From Mesorhizobium sp. SOD10 (lineage in GTDB: Bacteria; Pseudomonadota; Alphaproteobacteria; Rhizobiales; Rhizobiaceae), in NCBI GenBank assembly GCA_000824805.1, contig CCNA01000060.1, positions 62,001-126,000 of the forward strand: a DNA stretch of 64,000 bases, read 5' to 3'. Below, one piece after another: positions 40,733 to 50,174 of this stretch. The first letter of the stretch is position 1; every line of letters begins with the position of its first letter. The notes under the pieces are model-generated. The model was not told the origin of the DNA. It saw only the letters and a list, made by a program, of their open reading frames with translations, and did no database searches. The position numbers and the translations under genes are program-made.

Positions 40733-41569
40733 ATGAGCAAGTTCGTTGCGGCCCTGCCGATGTATGACTGGCCCGAAGCGCGCGGCGAGATCGATGCGCA
40801 ATGGGCACGACTGCGCGACGCTTTTCGGCAACGGGGCATCGATGCGCCGGAAACGATCGTGCGCAGCAATGGCGACCTGTCGCCGGTGCCTGGCGGGATC
40901 CTTGATGACGCCGGCAAGCTGATCGCGCCGGATCCGGCGACGCTGCCGTCGGCTGAGCTCGATTTCCATCGGCTTTGGCTGCATCCGGCGCTGCTTTTCG
41001 CCCAGACCTGTTGGGGACCGATGGAACTCGGTTTGGCCCAACATGTGCAGGTGATCGCGCAACCGAGCTATGACGCTTTCGAAGGAGGCAAAGGCGAGCT
41101 CTATTCCAGCGCGCTGGTGATGCCGGCTGACGGCAAAGCGTCGGTGCCTGCGCCACAGGACGGCAAGGCCGTCATTCCGCTCGATCTTCTCCGCGGCAAG
41201 CGCTTCATCTTCAACAGCCTCGATTCCATGTCCGGCATCATCGGCCTGACGCGCGATCTCGCGGCTTTGGCGGAGAGCCTCGATATTTTTGCCTCCCGCA
41301 GCGAAAGCGGCGGCCACCGGTCGTCAATTGTGGCGGTGGCGGAAGGTAGGGCCGACGTCGCGGCCATCGACTGCAAGAGCTGGAGGCTGGCGCAGCGTTT
41401 CGAGCCGGCGGCGAAAGGCGTGAAGGTCGTCGGCTGGACGGCACTGCGCAAGGGCTTGCCCTATATCACGGCCAGAACGACGCCGGAAAAAACCATTGCC
41501 ATGATGCGCGAGGCCGTCGCGGCGGTCGAAAGCAGGTCAGAGCAGTCGCTTATCCAGCGGATAGGCTGA
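40733..41569 (+). CDS. PhnD-like periplasmic-binding-fold protein without signal peptide
   Basis: The 278-residue protein has the PhnD/phosphate-phosphonate binding fold: a short start Ala-Ala-Leu-Pro-Met-Tyr-Asp-Trp-Pro, and later Ile-Phe-Asn-Ser-Leu-Asp-Ser-Met-Ser-Gly near residue 160. No signal peptide is seen: the first 20 residues include Asp, Arg and Glu. No permease or ATPase is near. It could be a cytoplasmic sensor or have lost its transporter. The 3' end overlaps the convergent M24 gene by 33 bases. Confidence 0.8.
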   Translation: MSKFVAALPMYDWPEARGEIDAQWARLRDAFRQRGIDAPETIVRSNGDLSPVPGGILDDAGKLIAPDPATLPSAELDFHRLWLHPALLFAQTCWGPMELGLAQHVQVIAQPSYDAFEGGKGELYSSALVMPADGKASVPAPQDGKAVIPLDLLRGKRFIFNSLDSMSGIIGLTRDLAALAESLDIFASRSESGGHRSSIVAVAEGRADVAAIDCKSWRLAQRFEPAAKGVKVVGWTALRKGLPYITARTTPEKTIAMMREAVAAVESRSEQSLIQRIG

Positions 41570-42877
41570 AAGCTTCTCGTTGCCTGTGTCGGTGATCAGG
41601 ATCTGCTCCTCGATCTTGACGCCTTCGCGCCCGCCAAGCCTTCCGATATAGCTTTCGACGCAGAGCACCATGCCTGGTTCGAGCACGCCGTCCGGCGTGT
41701 CGTCGGTCCAATCGCCGGCATGTGGCAGCGTCGGATATTCGTCGGCTAGGCCGACCCCGTGGTAAAGCACGCCGTAGCGCGTCGGATAACAATCGCCCGG
41801 TGGCACCGCCGAGCGCTCGACGAGATCGCGAAAGGAGACGCCCGGCCGCATCAGATCGGTGTTGTGGGCGATCTGATCGGCGGCGATGCGGAAGAGATCG
41901 CGCTGTTCGTTCGACGGCTGCCTGTCGCCGCAAAGCCAGGTGCGCGAAAGGTCGGCGCAGAAGCCGTAGGGGCCGATCAGGTCGGTGTCGAAGGCGACGA
42001 GGTCGCCATCCTCGACGACGCGCGAGGAGCATTCCTGGAACCAGGGATTGGTGCGGGGGCCGGACGACAGAAGCCGCGTTTCGATCCATTCGCCGCCACG
42101 CGCGATGTTGCCGCGATGCAGTTCCGCCCAAAGCTCGTTTTCGGAGATGCCGGGTTTCAACGCTGCTTCCATCTCTCCCATCGCCGCTTCGCAAGCGACG
42201 ATGGCGCGGCGCATGGCGAGGATCTCGTCCGGCGATTTGATGAGGCGCGCCTTCTCCATCACCGCTTCGCCATTGCCTATCGCAATGCCGCGGCGGGCGA
42301 GTTCCTCGACACCTTCCGGATTGATGCGGTCGACGGCGATGCGGCGATTGCCGCCGCCATGCTCGGCAATGAGTTCGGCGATGCCCGCGCCCCAGCGCCG
42401 GACCTTCCGCTCGGTGAGTTCACCGCTGTAGAGATATATCCACGACACTGCCGGCCGCACCTCGTCGACGACACCCGCATGATCGGACAGGTGCTCGCAG
42501 GAGAAGTAGTCGAACAGCACCACGGGACCCTCGGTGGCGACGAAGCAGTGGCGGGTCGGATTGTGCGCGACCCAAAGCTGCATGTTGGTCGAGTCCGTCG
42601 CGTAGCGGATGTTGACCGGGTCGTAGAGCAGGGCGCCGGCATAGTCGCGGCGCTTCAGCTCGGCGCGAATGCGCTCCAGCCGGTATTTGCGCATGGCCGA
42701 CAGGTCGGGCGCGGCGATGCCCGCCGCCGCCCACTCGGCTTCGGCTGTCGCGCCATAGCCCAGCAGATGTTGGTTGAGTGAGGCCGCTTTGTCGCGCGAG
42801 GCTTTGCGCAGCGCGTCGACCGAGCCTGGCTCGAAGGGCATGATCTTGCGATGGCGGCCAAAGCCTAGCTTGTCCAT
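41537..42877 (-). CDS. M24 family metallohydrolase (creatinase/prolidase fold)
   Basis: The 446-residue protein has a creatinase N-domain and a pita-bread M24 domain: Phe-Asp-Thr-Asp-Leu with Asp299 and Asp310 (Ala-Asp-Leu-Ser-Arg-Thr) as metal ligands, His in Tyr-His-Gly-Val-Gly-Leu near 390, and Glu in Val-Glu-Ser-Tyr and Glu-Glu-Gln near the end. The fold covers Xaa-Pro peptidase, creatinase and ectoine hydrolase, and these cannot be separated here. It lies near a demethylating dehydrogenase, so hydrolysis of an N-methyl or osmolyte compound is possible. The ATG at 42877 follows GGGGGA. Confidence 0.85.
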   Translation of the reverse strand: MDKLGFGRHRKIMPFEPGSVDALRKASRDKAASLNQHLLGYGATAEAEWAAAGIAAPDLSAMRKYRLERIRAELKRRDYAGALLYDPVNIRYATDSTNMQLWVAHNPTRHCFVATEGPVVLFDYFSCEHLSDHAGVVDEVRPAVSWIYLYSGELTERKVRRWGAGIAELIAEHGGGNRRIAVDRINPEGVEELARRGIAIGNGEAVMEKARLIKSPDEILAMRRAIVACEAAMGEMEAALKPGISENELWAELHRGNIARGGEWIETRLLSSGPRTNPWFQECSSRVVEDGDLVAFDTDLIGPYGFCADLSRTWLCGDRQPSNEQRDLFRIAADQIAHNTDLMRPGVSFRDLVERSAVPPGDCYPTRYGVLYHGVGLADEYPTLPHAGDWTDDTPDGVLEPGMVLCVESYIGRLGGREGVKIEEQILITDTGNEKLSAYPLDKRLL

Positions 42878-42893
42878 TCGTCCCCCCTGAACC

Positions 42894-44405
42894 TTACGGT
42901 GCAGTCTTCTTGTGCAGCCTGGTAACGATAGCGTGGCGCGGCGGGAAGCCGAGCGCCTGCGGCACCTCGATGCGGCGATGCACGGTGTCCATTGCGTAGC
43001 CGGCCTTCGCAATCTCTTGGAAAACATCCGAAGGGGGTTCCCTGTCGTCGGTCAGGACAAGCACAGCCCGCTCGCGGATCGACCGGGCGAAGTCCGGTAT
43101 CTCGTCGTCGAGCACAATGAGATCGGCATCGACCAGGCGCAGATTGCCGACCCAGAACCAGCTCGAGACCACGGTCTTGACCGGTCCATCGGCGTTGATC
43201 TGGTCGTAGAGCGACCGGTAGTCCATGCGCACAATGCCGCCGCGGCCGTCGCCGCCGTGCAGGTGCATGTACCAGCTCAGCGGCAGCACAAGGACGGCAA
43301 GGAGCGCGCCAACGAAGACGATGGTGGCTTGCGTCTTTCGGCCCCTCGGGCCCATGGCGTCGAAACGCATGGCCAGGGCCGCGGGCAGGAGGATGAAGAT
43401 GGGCAGCATCCAGCGATCGCGAAACTGGGTGATGCCGGCCGCCAACACGACTGTCACCATGACCACAAGACCAAGGACGATCGCCCGCCACAACAGCTTT
43501 TCCGGCCACCTTACCGGCTGAGGAGGATCCGTCCGCTTTCTCGTCGCCAGGACGTAGGCGACGGCAAAAATCGCGACCGGCAAGCCAGCGAAATTGACGA
43601 TCGCATTGGCCAATCTGCGGATGCCGAGAAGTGCCGTTTTCGCGACGTCGCCGCCTTCGGCGACGCCCAGGCCCCCTTGGTGCGCGAGCAGATCTTCGGG
43701 ATGCGTCAGGCTCCAATAAAGCGTCGGCAGGCAGGCAAGGACCGCTACCGCCACGCTGATCAGAAAGCGGCGGTCGAAGATAGCCTCACGCGTTTCGCGA
43801 ACCGAGAGAGCTGCCAGGAACAGGGCGGCAAGGAAGATGACGATGTTGTATTTCGACAGCATCGCGGCCGCAGTCGCCAGGCCGAAGAACGCGTAGGCAA
43901 CGGCCGACCGTCGCTTCTCCACCTCGACCAGCGCCAGAAACAGCACCGAGGTGAAGCAGAATATGGCAACCGAGTGGGTGAGGGCGTGCTGCATCTCCCA
44001 GAAGATCTGGGGAAACAGAAGCAGCCCGAACATGCCCGAGGCGGCGGCGCGGTTCGAGTAGCCGAGTCGGCGTATGGCGGTTAAATACGCGGCCAGCCCC
44101 GCGGCCAGCAAGCCGTATTTGACGATCTTGAGGGCAAGGACGCTGGTTCCGACCAGCGAGGCCGCAAGCATCGCCAGCCAGGTGTATAGAGGCGGCTGCG
44201 AACTGCCGTAGCCGGCGGCCAGGAACCGCATTTCCATCAGTTGTTCGGAATCGTCGACGCCGACGCCGGTGCCCGCGAAATGGGACAGAAGCGCCATCAC
44301 CACGATCTGGATCAGGCAGTAGAGGAGGGCGAGCGCGACCGCGGTGCTGAAAGGACCGACCCGTTCATCGCAGAGCCAATCGGTCCATTTCTCAAGCTGC
44401 CGCAA
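42894..44405 (-). CDS. Glycosyltransferase family 39 (PMT/ArnT-like) membrane protein
   Basis: The protein of about 500 residues has about ten membrane segments. An acidic first loop holds Val-Asp-Asp-Ser-Glu-Gln, then Gly-Ser-Ser-Gln-Pro-Pro-Leu-Tyr-Thr-Trp, the GT39 donor-site signature. These enzymes move a sugar from a polyprenyl phosphate to a surface acceptor. A large open frame runs to 44690 into the preceding gene. TTG at 44405 is taken as start because hydrophobic sequence begins soon after, but this is uncertain. Acceptor unknown. Confidence 0.75.
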   Translation of the reverse strand: MRQLEKWTDWLCDERVGPFSTAVALALLYCLIQIVVMALLSHFAGTGVGVDDSEQLMEMRFLAAGYGSSQPPLYTWLAMLAASLVGTSVLALKIVKYGLLAAGLAAYLTAIRRLGYSNRAAASGMFGLLLFPQIFWEMQHALTHSVAIFCFTSVLFLALVEVEKRRSAVAYAFFGLATAAAMLSKYNIVIFLAALFLAALSVRETREAIFDRRFLISVAVAVLACLPTLYWSLTHPEDLLAHQGGLGVAEGGDVAKTALLGIRRLANAIVNFAGLPVAIFAVAYVLATRKRTDPPQPVRWPEKLLWRAIVLGLVVMVTVVLAAGITQFRDRWMLPIFILLPAALAMRFDAMGPRGRKTQATIVFVGALLAVLVLPLSWYMHLHGGDGRGGIVRMDYRSLYDQINADGPVKTVVSSWFWVGNLRLVDADLIVLDDEIPDFARSIRERAVLVLTDDREPPSDVFQEIAKAGYAMDTVHRRIEVPQALGFPPRHAIVTRLHKKTAP

Positions 44406-44488
44406 GGGGATTTTCTTCTCGTGCTGATGCGCCGGTCGCGGGGCTTGACCATGCCACAACAACCGGCGCAATCCAACGATTGCCGGCT

Positions 44489-47059
44489 TCAGGCGCGCAT
44501 CTTTTCGCCGCTCGGATCGAAGGGCGGCTCGACATTGATGCGGGCCGGGCGGCGGTGGCCGAGAATCTCGATCTCGAACAGGCCGGCGCTTTCGTCCTCG
44601 GCAAGGGCGGCGGGCACATAGCCCTGCGCCATCGACTTCTGCACGTAATGCGCATAGCCGCCGGACGTCACCCAGCCGACGACGCGCCATTCCCCATCGA
44701 CGATGCCGCGCACGGCGGAAGCGCCTTCGGCGGCCTTCGATCCGCGCACTTCCTTGCCCGCCTCGTTGAAGCGCGGCGCGCCGTAGCCATGCGGCTTCTC
44801 GACCGTGCCGTAATCCTTGCCGACCTTGGCCCAGATCGGCTCGTCACCCATCACGTCGGCATCGATGGCGTCGACGATGAAGGAGACGCGGCGCAACCTC
44901 GGCCCTTCGGCGTGTTCCTTGGCGGCGGCCTCGCGGCCGATGAAGTCGTTCTTCTCCAGCTTGATGAAGCGATCCATGGAGCCTTCGAAGGGTCCGTAGA
45001 TGGGCCGCAACTCGCGGAACCAAGTCGGGAAGTTCTTCTCCAGGCGCATGGAGAGCAGCGCGCGCATGCCGAAATCAACGATGCCGAATTCCGCGCCGGC
45101 TTCCTTGATCGCCTTGTAGACGAGGCGCTGATAGGCGGGCGCCATCCAGATTTCGTAGCCGAGGTCGCCGGTATAGGTGATGCGGTTGACCATGCAGGGC
45201 GCGCCGCCGACCGCCATCTCACGGAAATCCATGAAGCGGAAGGCCTTGGTCGAGACGTCGACATCGACAAGCTTCTGCAGCAGGTCGCGCGATTTCGGCC
45301 CGGCGATGGAGAGACCCACCAGCGTCTGGTCGAAGCGGTGGATGCGCACCGAACCATCCTTCGGCAGATGCTTCTCAAACCAGCGCATGTGATATTTCTG
45401 CGCAGCGGACGAGCCCCAGATCATGAAACGATCCTCGCCTGATTTGGCGATGGTAAAGTCGCCGATCAGCTTGCCGAACTCGTTGACCATCGGGGTGAGC
45501 ACGATGCGGCCGACCTTTGGCATGCGGTTGGTCATCAGCCGGTTGAGGAAATCCTCCGCACCCGGACCGGACACCTCGTATTTGGCGAAGTTGGCGATCT
45601 CGGTGACGCCGACCTTCTCGCGCGTGGCGCGCACTTCCTCGCCGATCGGGCCGAAATCGTTGGAGCGATGGAAGGACACGATGTCCTTCGGCTCGGTGCC
45701 CTTCGGCGCGAACCAGAGCGGTGTCTCCAGACCCCACGAATCGCCCATCACGGCGTTGTTGGCGAGCATCGTGTCGTAGAGCGGTGTCGTCTGCGCGGGA
45801 CGCGCGGCAGGCAGTTCTTCGTTCGGGAAGCGGATCGAGAAGCGCCGCGAATAGTTTTCGCGCACCTTGGCGTTGGTGTAGCGCAGCGTCGCCCATTCGC
45901 CGAAGCGGGCGACGTCCATGCCCCAGACGTCGAAGCCCGGATCGCCATGCACCATCCAGTTGGAGAGCGCGAGGCCGACGCCGCCGCCCTGGCTGAAGCC
46001 CGCCATGACGGCGCAGGCGCACCAGAAATTGGTCAGGCCCTGCACCGGACCGACCAGCGGGTTGCCGTCGAGGGCGAAGGTGAAGGGGCCGTTGATGATC
46101 TGCTTGATGCCGGCCTTCTCGATGCCGGGGAAATGCTTGAAGCCGATCTCCAGCGACGGCGCGATGCGGTCGATATCGGGCTGCAAAAGCTCGTGGCCGA
46201 AATCCCAGGGCGTGTTGACCGGCGACCACGGCTTGCAGGCCTTCTCATAGGTGCCGAGCAGGATGCCATTGCGCTCCTGGCGGGTGTAGATCTCGCCCTT
46301 GAAGTCCAGCACGCCGATCATCTCGCGGCCGGTCGATTTGTTGAATTCCTCGACCTCCGGCATCGGTTCGGTGAGCAGGTACATGTGCTCCATGGCCAAA
46401 ACCGGCAGCTCGACGCCGACCATGCGGCCGATCTCGCGCGCCCACAGGCCGCCGCAATTGACGACATGCTCGGCGTGAACCGTGCCCTGTTCGGTGACGA
46501 CGTTCCAGGTGCCGTCCGGCTGCTGCGTCAGGTCGACGACGCGGTTGCGCAGCACGATCTCGGCGCCGAGCTTTTTCGCCGCCTTGGAATAGGCGATGGT
46601 GGTGCCGGACGGGTCGAGATGGCCTTCGACCGGATCCCACATGGCGCCAACGAAATTCTTCTCGTCCATCAGCGGGAACATCGCCTTGGCTTCCGAGGGC
46701 GTGATCAGCTCGGTATCCATGCCGAGATAGCGGCCCTTGGCGTGGGCAAGCCGAAGGAAGTCCATACGCTCCGGCGTATCGGCCATCATGACGCCGCCGG
46801 TCAGATGCAGCGAGCAAGACTGGCCGGAGAGCTCCTCGATCTCCTTGTAGAGCTGGACCGTATAGGCCTGGAGCTTGGCGACGTTGGGGTCGCCGTTTAG
46901 CGTGTGGAAGCCGCCCGCCGCATGCCAGGACGAGCCGGAGGTCAGCTCCGAACGCTCGATCAGCATGATGTCGGTCCAGCCGGCCTTGGCGAGATGATAA
47001 AGCACCGAGCAGCCGACGACACCGCCGCCGATGACAACCGCTTTTACATGAGATTTCAT
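44489..47059 (-). CDS. FAD-dependent dehydrogenase with GcvT domains (dimethylglycine/sarcosine dehydrogenase family), variant 2
   Basis: The 856-residue protein has an N-terminal FAD domain (Gly-Gly-Gly-Val-Val-Gly at residues 11-16) and His46 in Ser-Ser-Trp-His-Ala-Ala-Gly, the canonical covalent-FAD histidine. An FAO linker follows, then GcvT folate domains from about 460. It should oxidise dimethylglycine, sarcosine or a relative and pass the C1 unit to tetrahydrofolate. It is encoded next to the second mttB, with 76 bases between the two genes. Compared with variant 1 it keeps the usual Trp-His motif, so the two are distant paralogues. Confidence 0.9.
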   Translation of the reverse strand: MKSHVKAVVIGGGVVGCSVLYHLAKAGWTDIMLIERSELTSGSSWHAAGGFHTLNGDPNVAKLQAYTVQLYKEIEELSGQSCSLHLTGGVMMADTPERMDFLRLAHAKGRYLGMDTELITPSEAKAMFPLMDEKNFVGAMWDPVEGHLDPSGTTIAYSKAAKKLGAEIVLRNRVVDLTQQPDGTWNVVTEQGTVHAEHVVNCGGLWAREIGRMVGVELPVLAMEHMYLLTEPMPEVEEFNKSTGREMIGVLDFKGEIYTRQERNGILLGTYEKACKPWSPVNTPWDFGHELLQPDIDRIAPSLEIGFKHFPGIEKAGIKQIINGPFTFALDGNPLVGPVQGLTNFWCACAVMAGFSQGGGVGLALSNWMVHGDPGFDVWGMDVARFGEWATLRYTNAKVRENYSRRFSIRFPNEELPAARPAQTTPLYDTMLANNAVMGDSWGLETPLWFAPKGTEPKDIVSFHRSNDFGPIGEEVRATREKVGVTEIANFAKYEVSGPGAEDFLNRLMTNRMPKVGRIVLTPMVNEFGKLIGDFTIAKSGEDRFMIWGSSAAQKYHMRWFEKHLPKDGSVRIHRFDQTLVGLSIAGPKSRDLLQKLVDVDVSTKAFRFMDFREMAVGGAPCMVNRITYTGDLGYEIWMAPAYQRLVYKAIKEAGAEFGIVDFGMRALLSMRLEKNFPTWFRELRPIYGPFEGSMDRFIKLEKNDFIGREAAAKEHAEGPRLRRVSFIVDAIDADVMGDEPIWAKVGKDYGTVEKPHGYGAPRFNEAGKEVRGSKAAEGASAVRGIVDGEWRVVGWVTSGGYAHYVQKSMAQGYVPAALAEDESAGLFEIEILGHRRPARINVEPPFDPSGEKMRA

Positions 47060-47135
47060 ACAGATATGTCCGTCTTGTACAATGTGGAGTCAGAAATGAA
47101 AGACGAGTGGCGGGCAGTTGCTCGCCGAACGCAGA

Positions 47136-48713
47136 TCAGAAATCTGTCGGCGCGCCGCCTTCGGCGCGGCGTTTTTCGACGAAGTCGTTGAGTTCCTCGC
47201 GGATGGCCGGATCCATGTAAGGCTCCTCGTAGGAAGCAAGGCGCTCCTTCCAGACCTTGTTGGTCCGCTCCATCGCCGTCGGCGAGCCGGCCTCGGTCCA
47301 GGTCTCGAAGTTGCGCCAGTCGGAGACGATCGGCGAATAGAAAGCGGTCTTGTAACGCTCTTGCGTGTGCTGGGTGCCGAAGAAATGACCGCCGGGACCG
47401 ACCGCCTGGATGGCGTCGAAGCCGAGCGCGTCCTCGGAAAGATCGAGCGGGGTCAGGAACTCGGCCACCATCTGCAACAGGTCGATGTCGAGGATGGTCT
47501 TTTCGTAGGAGCAGCGCAGGCCGCCTTCCAGCCAGCCGGCGCCGTGCATCATCAGATTGCCGCCGCCCTGGATGGCGCCCCACAGCGAGAAGACGCTTTC
47601 ATAGGCTGCCTGCGCGTCGATCGTGTTGGCGGCGCAGGTGTTGGAGGTGCGGTAAGGGATATTGTAACGGCGGGCGAGCTGGCCGCCGACGAGCTGTGCC
47701 TTCATATATTCGGGCGTGCCGAAAGCCGGCGCGCCGGACTTCATGTCGACATTGGAGGTGAAGCCGCCATAGCCGACTGGCGCCCCCTTCTTGACCATCT
47801 GCGCGAAGGCTATGCCGGAAAGCGCCTCGGCATTCTGCTGCACCAGCGCGCCGGCGACGGTGACGGGCGCCATGGCGCCCGAGAGCGTGAACGGGGTGAC
47901 GATCACGGCCTGACCCATACTGGCCATCTGGATGATGCCCTCCATCATCGGCACGTCGAGCTTGAGCGGGGAATTGGTGTTGATAATGGTGAAGACCGAC
48001 GGTTCCTCCATCAGCTGCTCGCGGCTGATGCCGCGGGCGATGCGGGTGATCTCGATGCCGTCGACATTGCGCTCTTTGCCGAGCGAATAGATGTGGAAGA
48101 CCTTGTCGGTCAGCATTGCGAGGTCGCGGATGCATTCCAGGTGCCGCACCGACGGGTGGATGTCGATGGGCTCGACCGGATAGCCACCGGTGCACTGCAG
48201 GATGTTGTGCATCTGCGCCAGGCGAAGAAAATTGCGGTAGTCAGCCTGGTTGCCAGGCCTGCGGCCGCGGTCGAGGTCGGAGCAGTTGGGCGCCGAAGCC
48301 ATCATCGAAAGGATGACGTTGTTGCCGCCGAAGCGCAGATTGTGCGCCGGGTTGCGGGCATGCAGCGTGAACTCCGACGGGCAATGCGAGACAAGCTCGA
48401 GGATCATGTCGCTGTCGAAGCGCACGCGCTCCGAGCCTTCGCGCACATCGGCGCCATGCGCCTTCATGATGCGGCGGGCTTCCTCGTGCAGGACATCGAC
48501 GCCGATTTCCTTCAGCACCCGCAGCGAGGCGAGGTGGATCGATTCCAATTCGTCGTCGGATACGAGCTTGGTCGGCGCCAGCGGGTTCTTCAATTGCCGG
48601 AAGGCAGGCTGCTCGAAGGCGGCCGAGCCGCCGGCGCGCTTGCCCGCGCGGCCGCCACGGCGGGCGCGATCGGTTGCCAGTGCCGGTTCGGCGGGATGAA
48701 GGGCGGCGGTCAT
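47136..48713 (-). CDS. MttB superfamily methyltransferase, non-pyrrolysine type (copy 2)
   Basis: The 525-residue protein has the MttB barrel over residues 45-515, with Gly-Gly-Asn-Asn-Val near 129 and Gly-Gly-Asn-Leu-Met-Met-His-Gly-Ala near 390. The frame is fully open, so no pyrrolysine. Residues 15-29 are Arg/Gly-rich. It is separate from the corrinoid protein gene by about 17 kb and lies before the dimethylglycine dehydrogenase-like gene on the same strand, which suggests a substrate whose demethylation product feeds that dehydrogenase (inference). The ATG at 48713 is preferred to 48791 by a GAGG site. Confidence 0.88.
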   Translation of the reverse strand: MTAALHPAEPALATDRARRGGRAGKRAGGSAAFEQPAFRQLKNPLAPTKLVSDDELESIHLASLRVLKEIGVDVLHEEARRIMKAHGADVREGSERVRFDSDMILELVSHCPSEFTLHARNPAHNLRFGGNNVILSMMASAPNCSDLDRGRRPGNQADYRNFLRLAQMHNILQCTGGYPVEPIDIHPSVRHLECIRDLAMLTDKVFHIYSLGKERNVDGIEITRIARGISREQLMEEPSVFTIINTNSPLKLDVPMMEGIIQMASMGQAVIVTPFTLSGAMAPVTVAGALVQQNAEALSGIAFAQMVKKGAPVGYGGFTSNVDMKSGAPAFGTPEYMKAQLVGGQLARRYNIPYRTSNTCAANTIDAQAAYESVFSLWGAIQGGGNLMMHGAGWLEGGLRCSYEKTILDIDLLQMVAEFLTPLDLSEDALGFDAIQAVGPGGHFFGTQHTQERYKTAFYSPIVSDWRNFETWTEAGSPTAMERTNKVWKERLASYEEPYMDPAIREELNDFVEKRRAEGGAPTDF

Positions 48714-48953
48714 GAGAAGCCTCGTGAGGATGCGAAATTGGCCGGCATAATGGACCGGCGGCAATGCTGCCGGTGAGGAGGCGGCGACCACTAGGGCGAG
48801 GGAAGCGACATGACGGAAGGGGAGGATGCGAGCGTCATGGCAGCGCCGACTCTCCTGACAGGGAGTGGCTGGAACATACGCTTTCGCCGCCAGTTGGCCC
48901 TTACAGTGACCGGCCGCAACGGCTAAGCCTTCAACCGATTTGGATCAGGACTG

Positions 48954-50114
48954 ATGGCTCTGGCGGATTCAATGAGCAGCGAGAGGGTGCAGTGGGCCGC
49001 GATCACCGGCGTGATTGCGACCGTTTCGGTGTTCGCCATCGCGCAGGGGCTTTCCTATCCGCTGCTCAGCTTCATCCTGCAGCGGCAAGGCGTTTCGCCG
49101 GCCGTGATCGGTCTGTCGGCGGCGATGACGCCGGTCGGCTTCATCCTGTCCTCGCCGCTGATTCCGGGGTTGGCGCGCCGCTTCGGGGCGGGGCGCACCG
49201 CGCTCACTTGCGCAGCGCTCTCCGCGCTGGTACTGGCGCTGGTCGGCTGGACGCAAAATGTCTATCTGTGGTTTCCGCTGCGCTTCCTGATCGGCGTGGT
49301 GACCAATCCGCTCTATGTGCTCAGCGAAATCTGGGTGATTGCGCTCGCGCCGCCGTCGCGCCGGGGCCGCGTCATGGGCATCTATTCCACCATCATCTCG
49401 GCCGGCTTTGCCGCCGGGCCGCTCTGCCTGCTTGCCGTCGGCACCGAAGGCTGGCCGCCTTTCCTGGTCGGCATCCTTGCTTTCGTCTTCTGCGGCGCCT
49501 GCCTGGCTGCGGTGGTGAAGCAACTGCCGAAAGTCGATGAGCCCGAGAACAAGGTTTCGGTGCTGGGCTTCATACCAATGGCTTGGCTGCTCATGTCGGC
49601 TGTGGTCGTCGCCGCCGGTTTCGAGCAGGCGATTCTGGCGCTGCTGCCGGTCTATGGAACGCATCACGGCATTCCCGAAGCGCGCATGTCGGCGCTGCTG
49701 TCGGCAATGATCGCCGGCAACATCGCCATGCAGGTGCCGCTCGGCCTGCTTGCCGAAAGGCTGACGGCGCGCCTGGTTCGCTTCGGCTGCGTCGCCGTGA
49801 CCATCCTCGGCTGCGTGCTTTTGCCGGCGTTGATCGAGACGCCGCTGATCTGGGTGTGCGTCTTTGTCTGGGGCGCCGTTTCCTACGGCATCTACACGAT
49901 GTCGATCATCGAGCTCGGCGAGCGCTTCACCGGCTCGGCGCTGGTCGCCGGCAATGCCGCCTTCTCGCTGATGTGGGGCCTTGGCGGCATCGTCGTGCCG
50001 CCGCTCACCGGCAGCGTGATGGATGTCATCGGCGCCGCCGGCCTGCCGGTCACGCTGGGCGCCATCTGCGCCGCGCTGGCGGCGGCGACGGTCGTACGCC
50101 GGCGGGTTTTGTAA
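48954..50114 (+). CDS. Major facilitator superfamily transporter
   Basis: The 386-residue protein has about 12 membrane segments and the MFS loop 2-3 motif Gly-Leu-Ala-Arg-Arg-Phe-Gly-Ala-Gly-Arg near residue 76. It belongs to the short MFS group that includes YcaD-like exporters. It is divergent from mttB copy 2 and could share that promoter region (48714-48953). Substrate unknown. Confidence 0.9.
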   Translation: MALADSMSSERVQWAAITGVIATVSVFAIAQGLSYPLLSFILQRQGVSPAVIGLSAAMTPVGFILSSPLIPGLARRFGAGRTALTCAALSALVLALVGWTQNVYLWFPLRFLIGVVTNPLYVLSEIWVIALAPPSRRGRVMGIYSTIISAGFAAGPLCLLAVGTEGWPPFLVGILAFVFCGACLAAVVKQLPKVDEPENKVSVLGFIPMAWLLMSAVVVAAGFEQAILALLPVYGTHHGIPEARMSALLSAMIAGNIAMQVPLGLLAERLTARLVRFGCVAVTILGCVLLPALIETPLIWVCVFVWGAVSYGIYTMSIIELGERFTGSALVAGNAAFSLMWGLGGIVVPPLTGSVMDVIGAAGLPVTLGAICAALAAATVVRRRVL

Positions 50115-50174
50115 TCAGTCTCGCCACCGCTCTTGAATATCAACGCAGCGAACGCGATGTAGGCGGAGCCCCAG

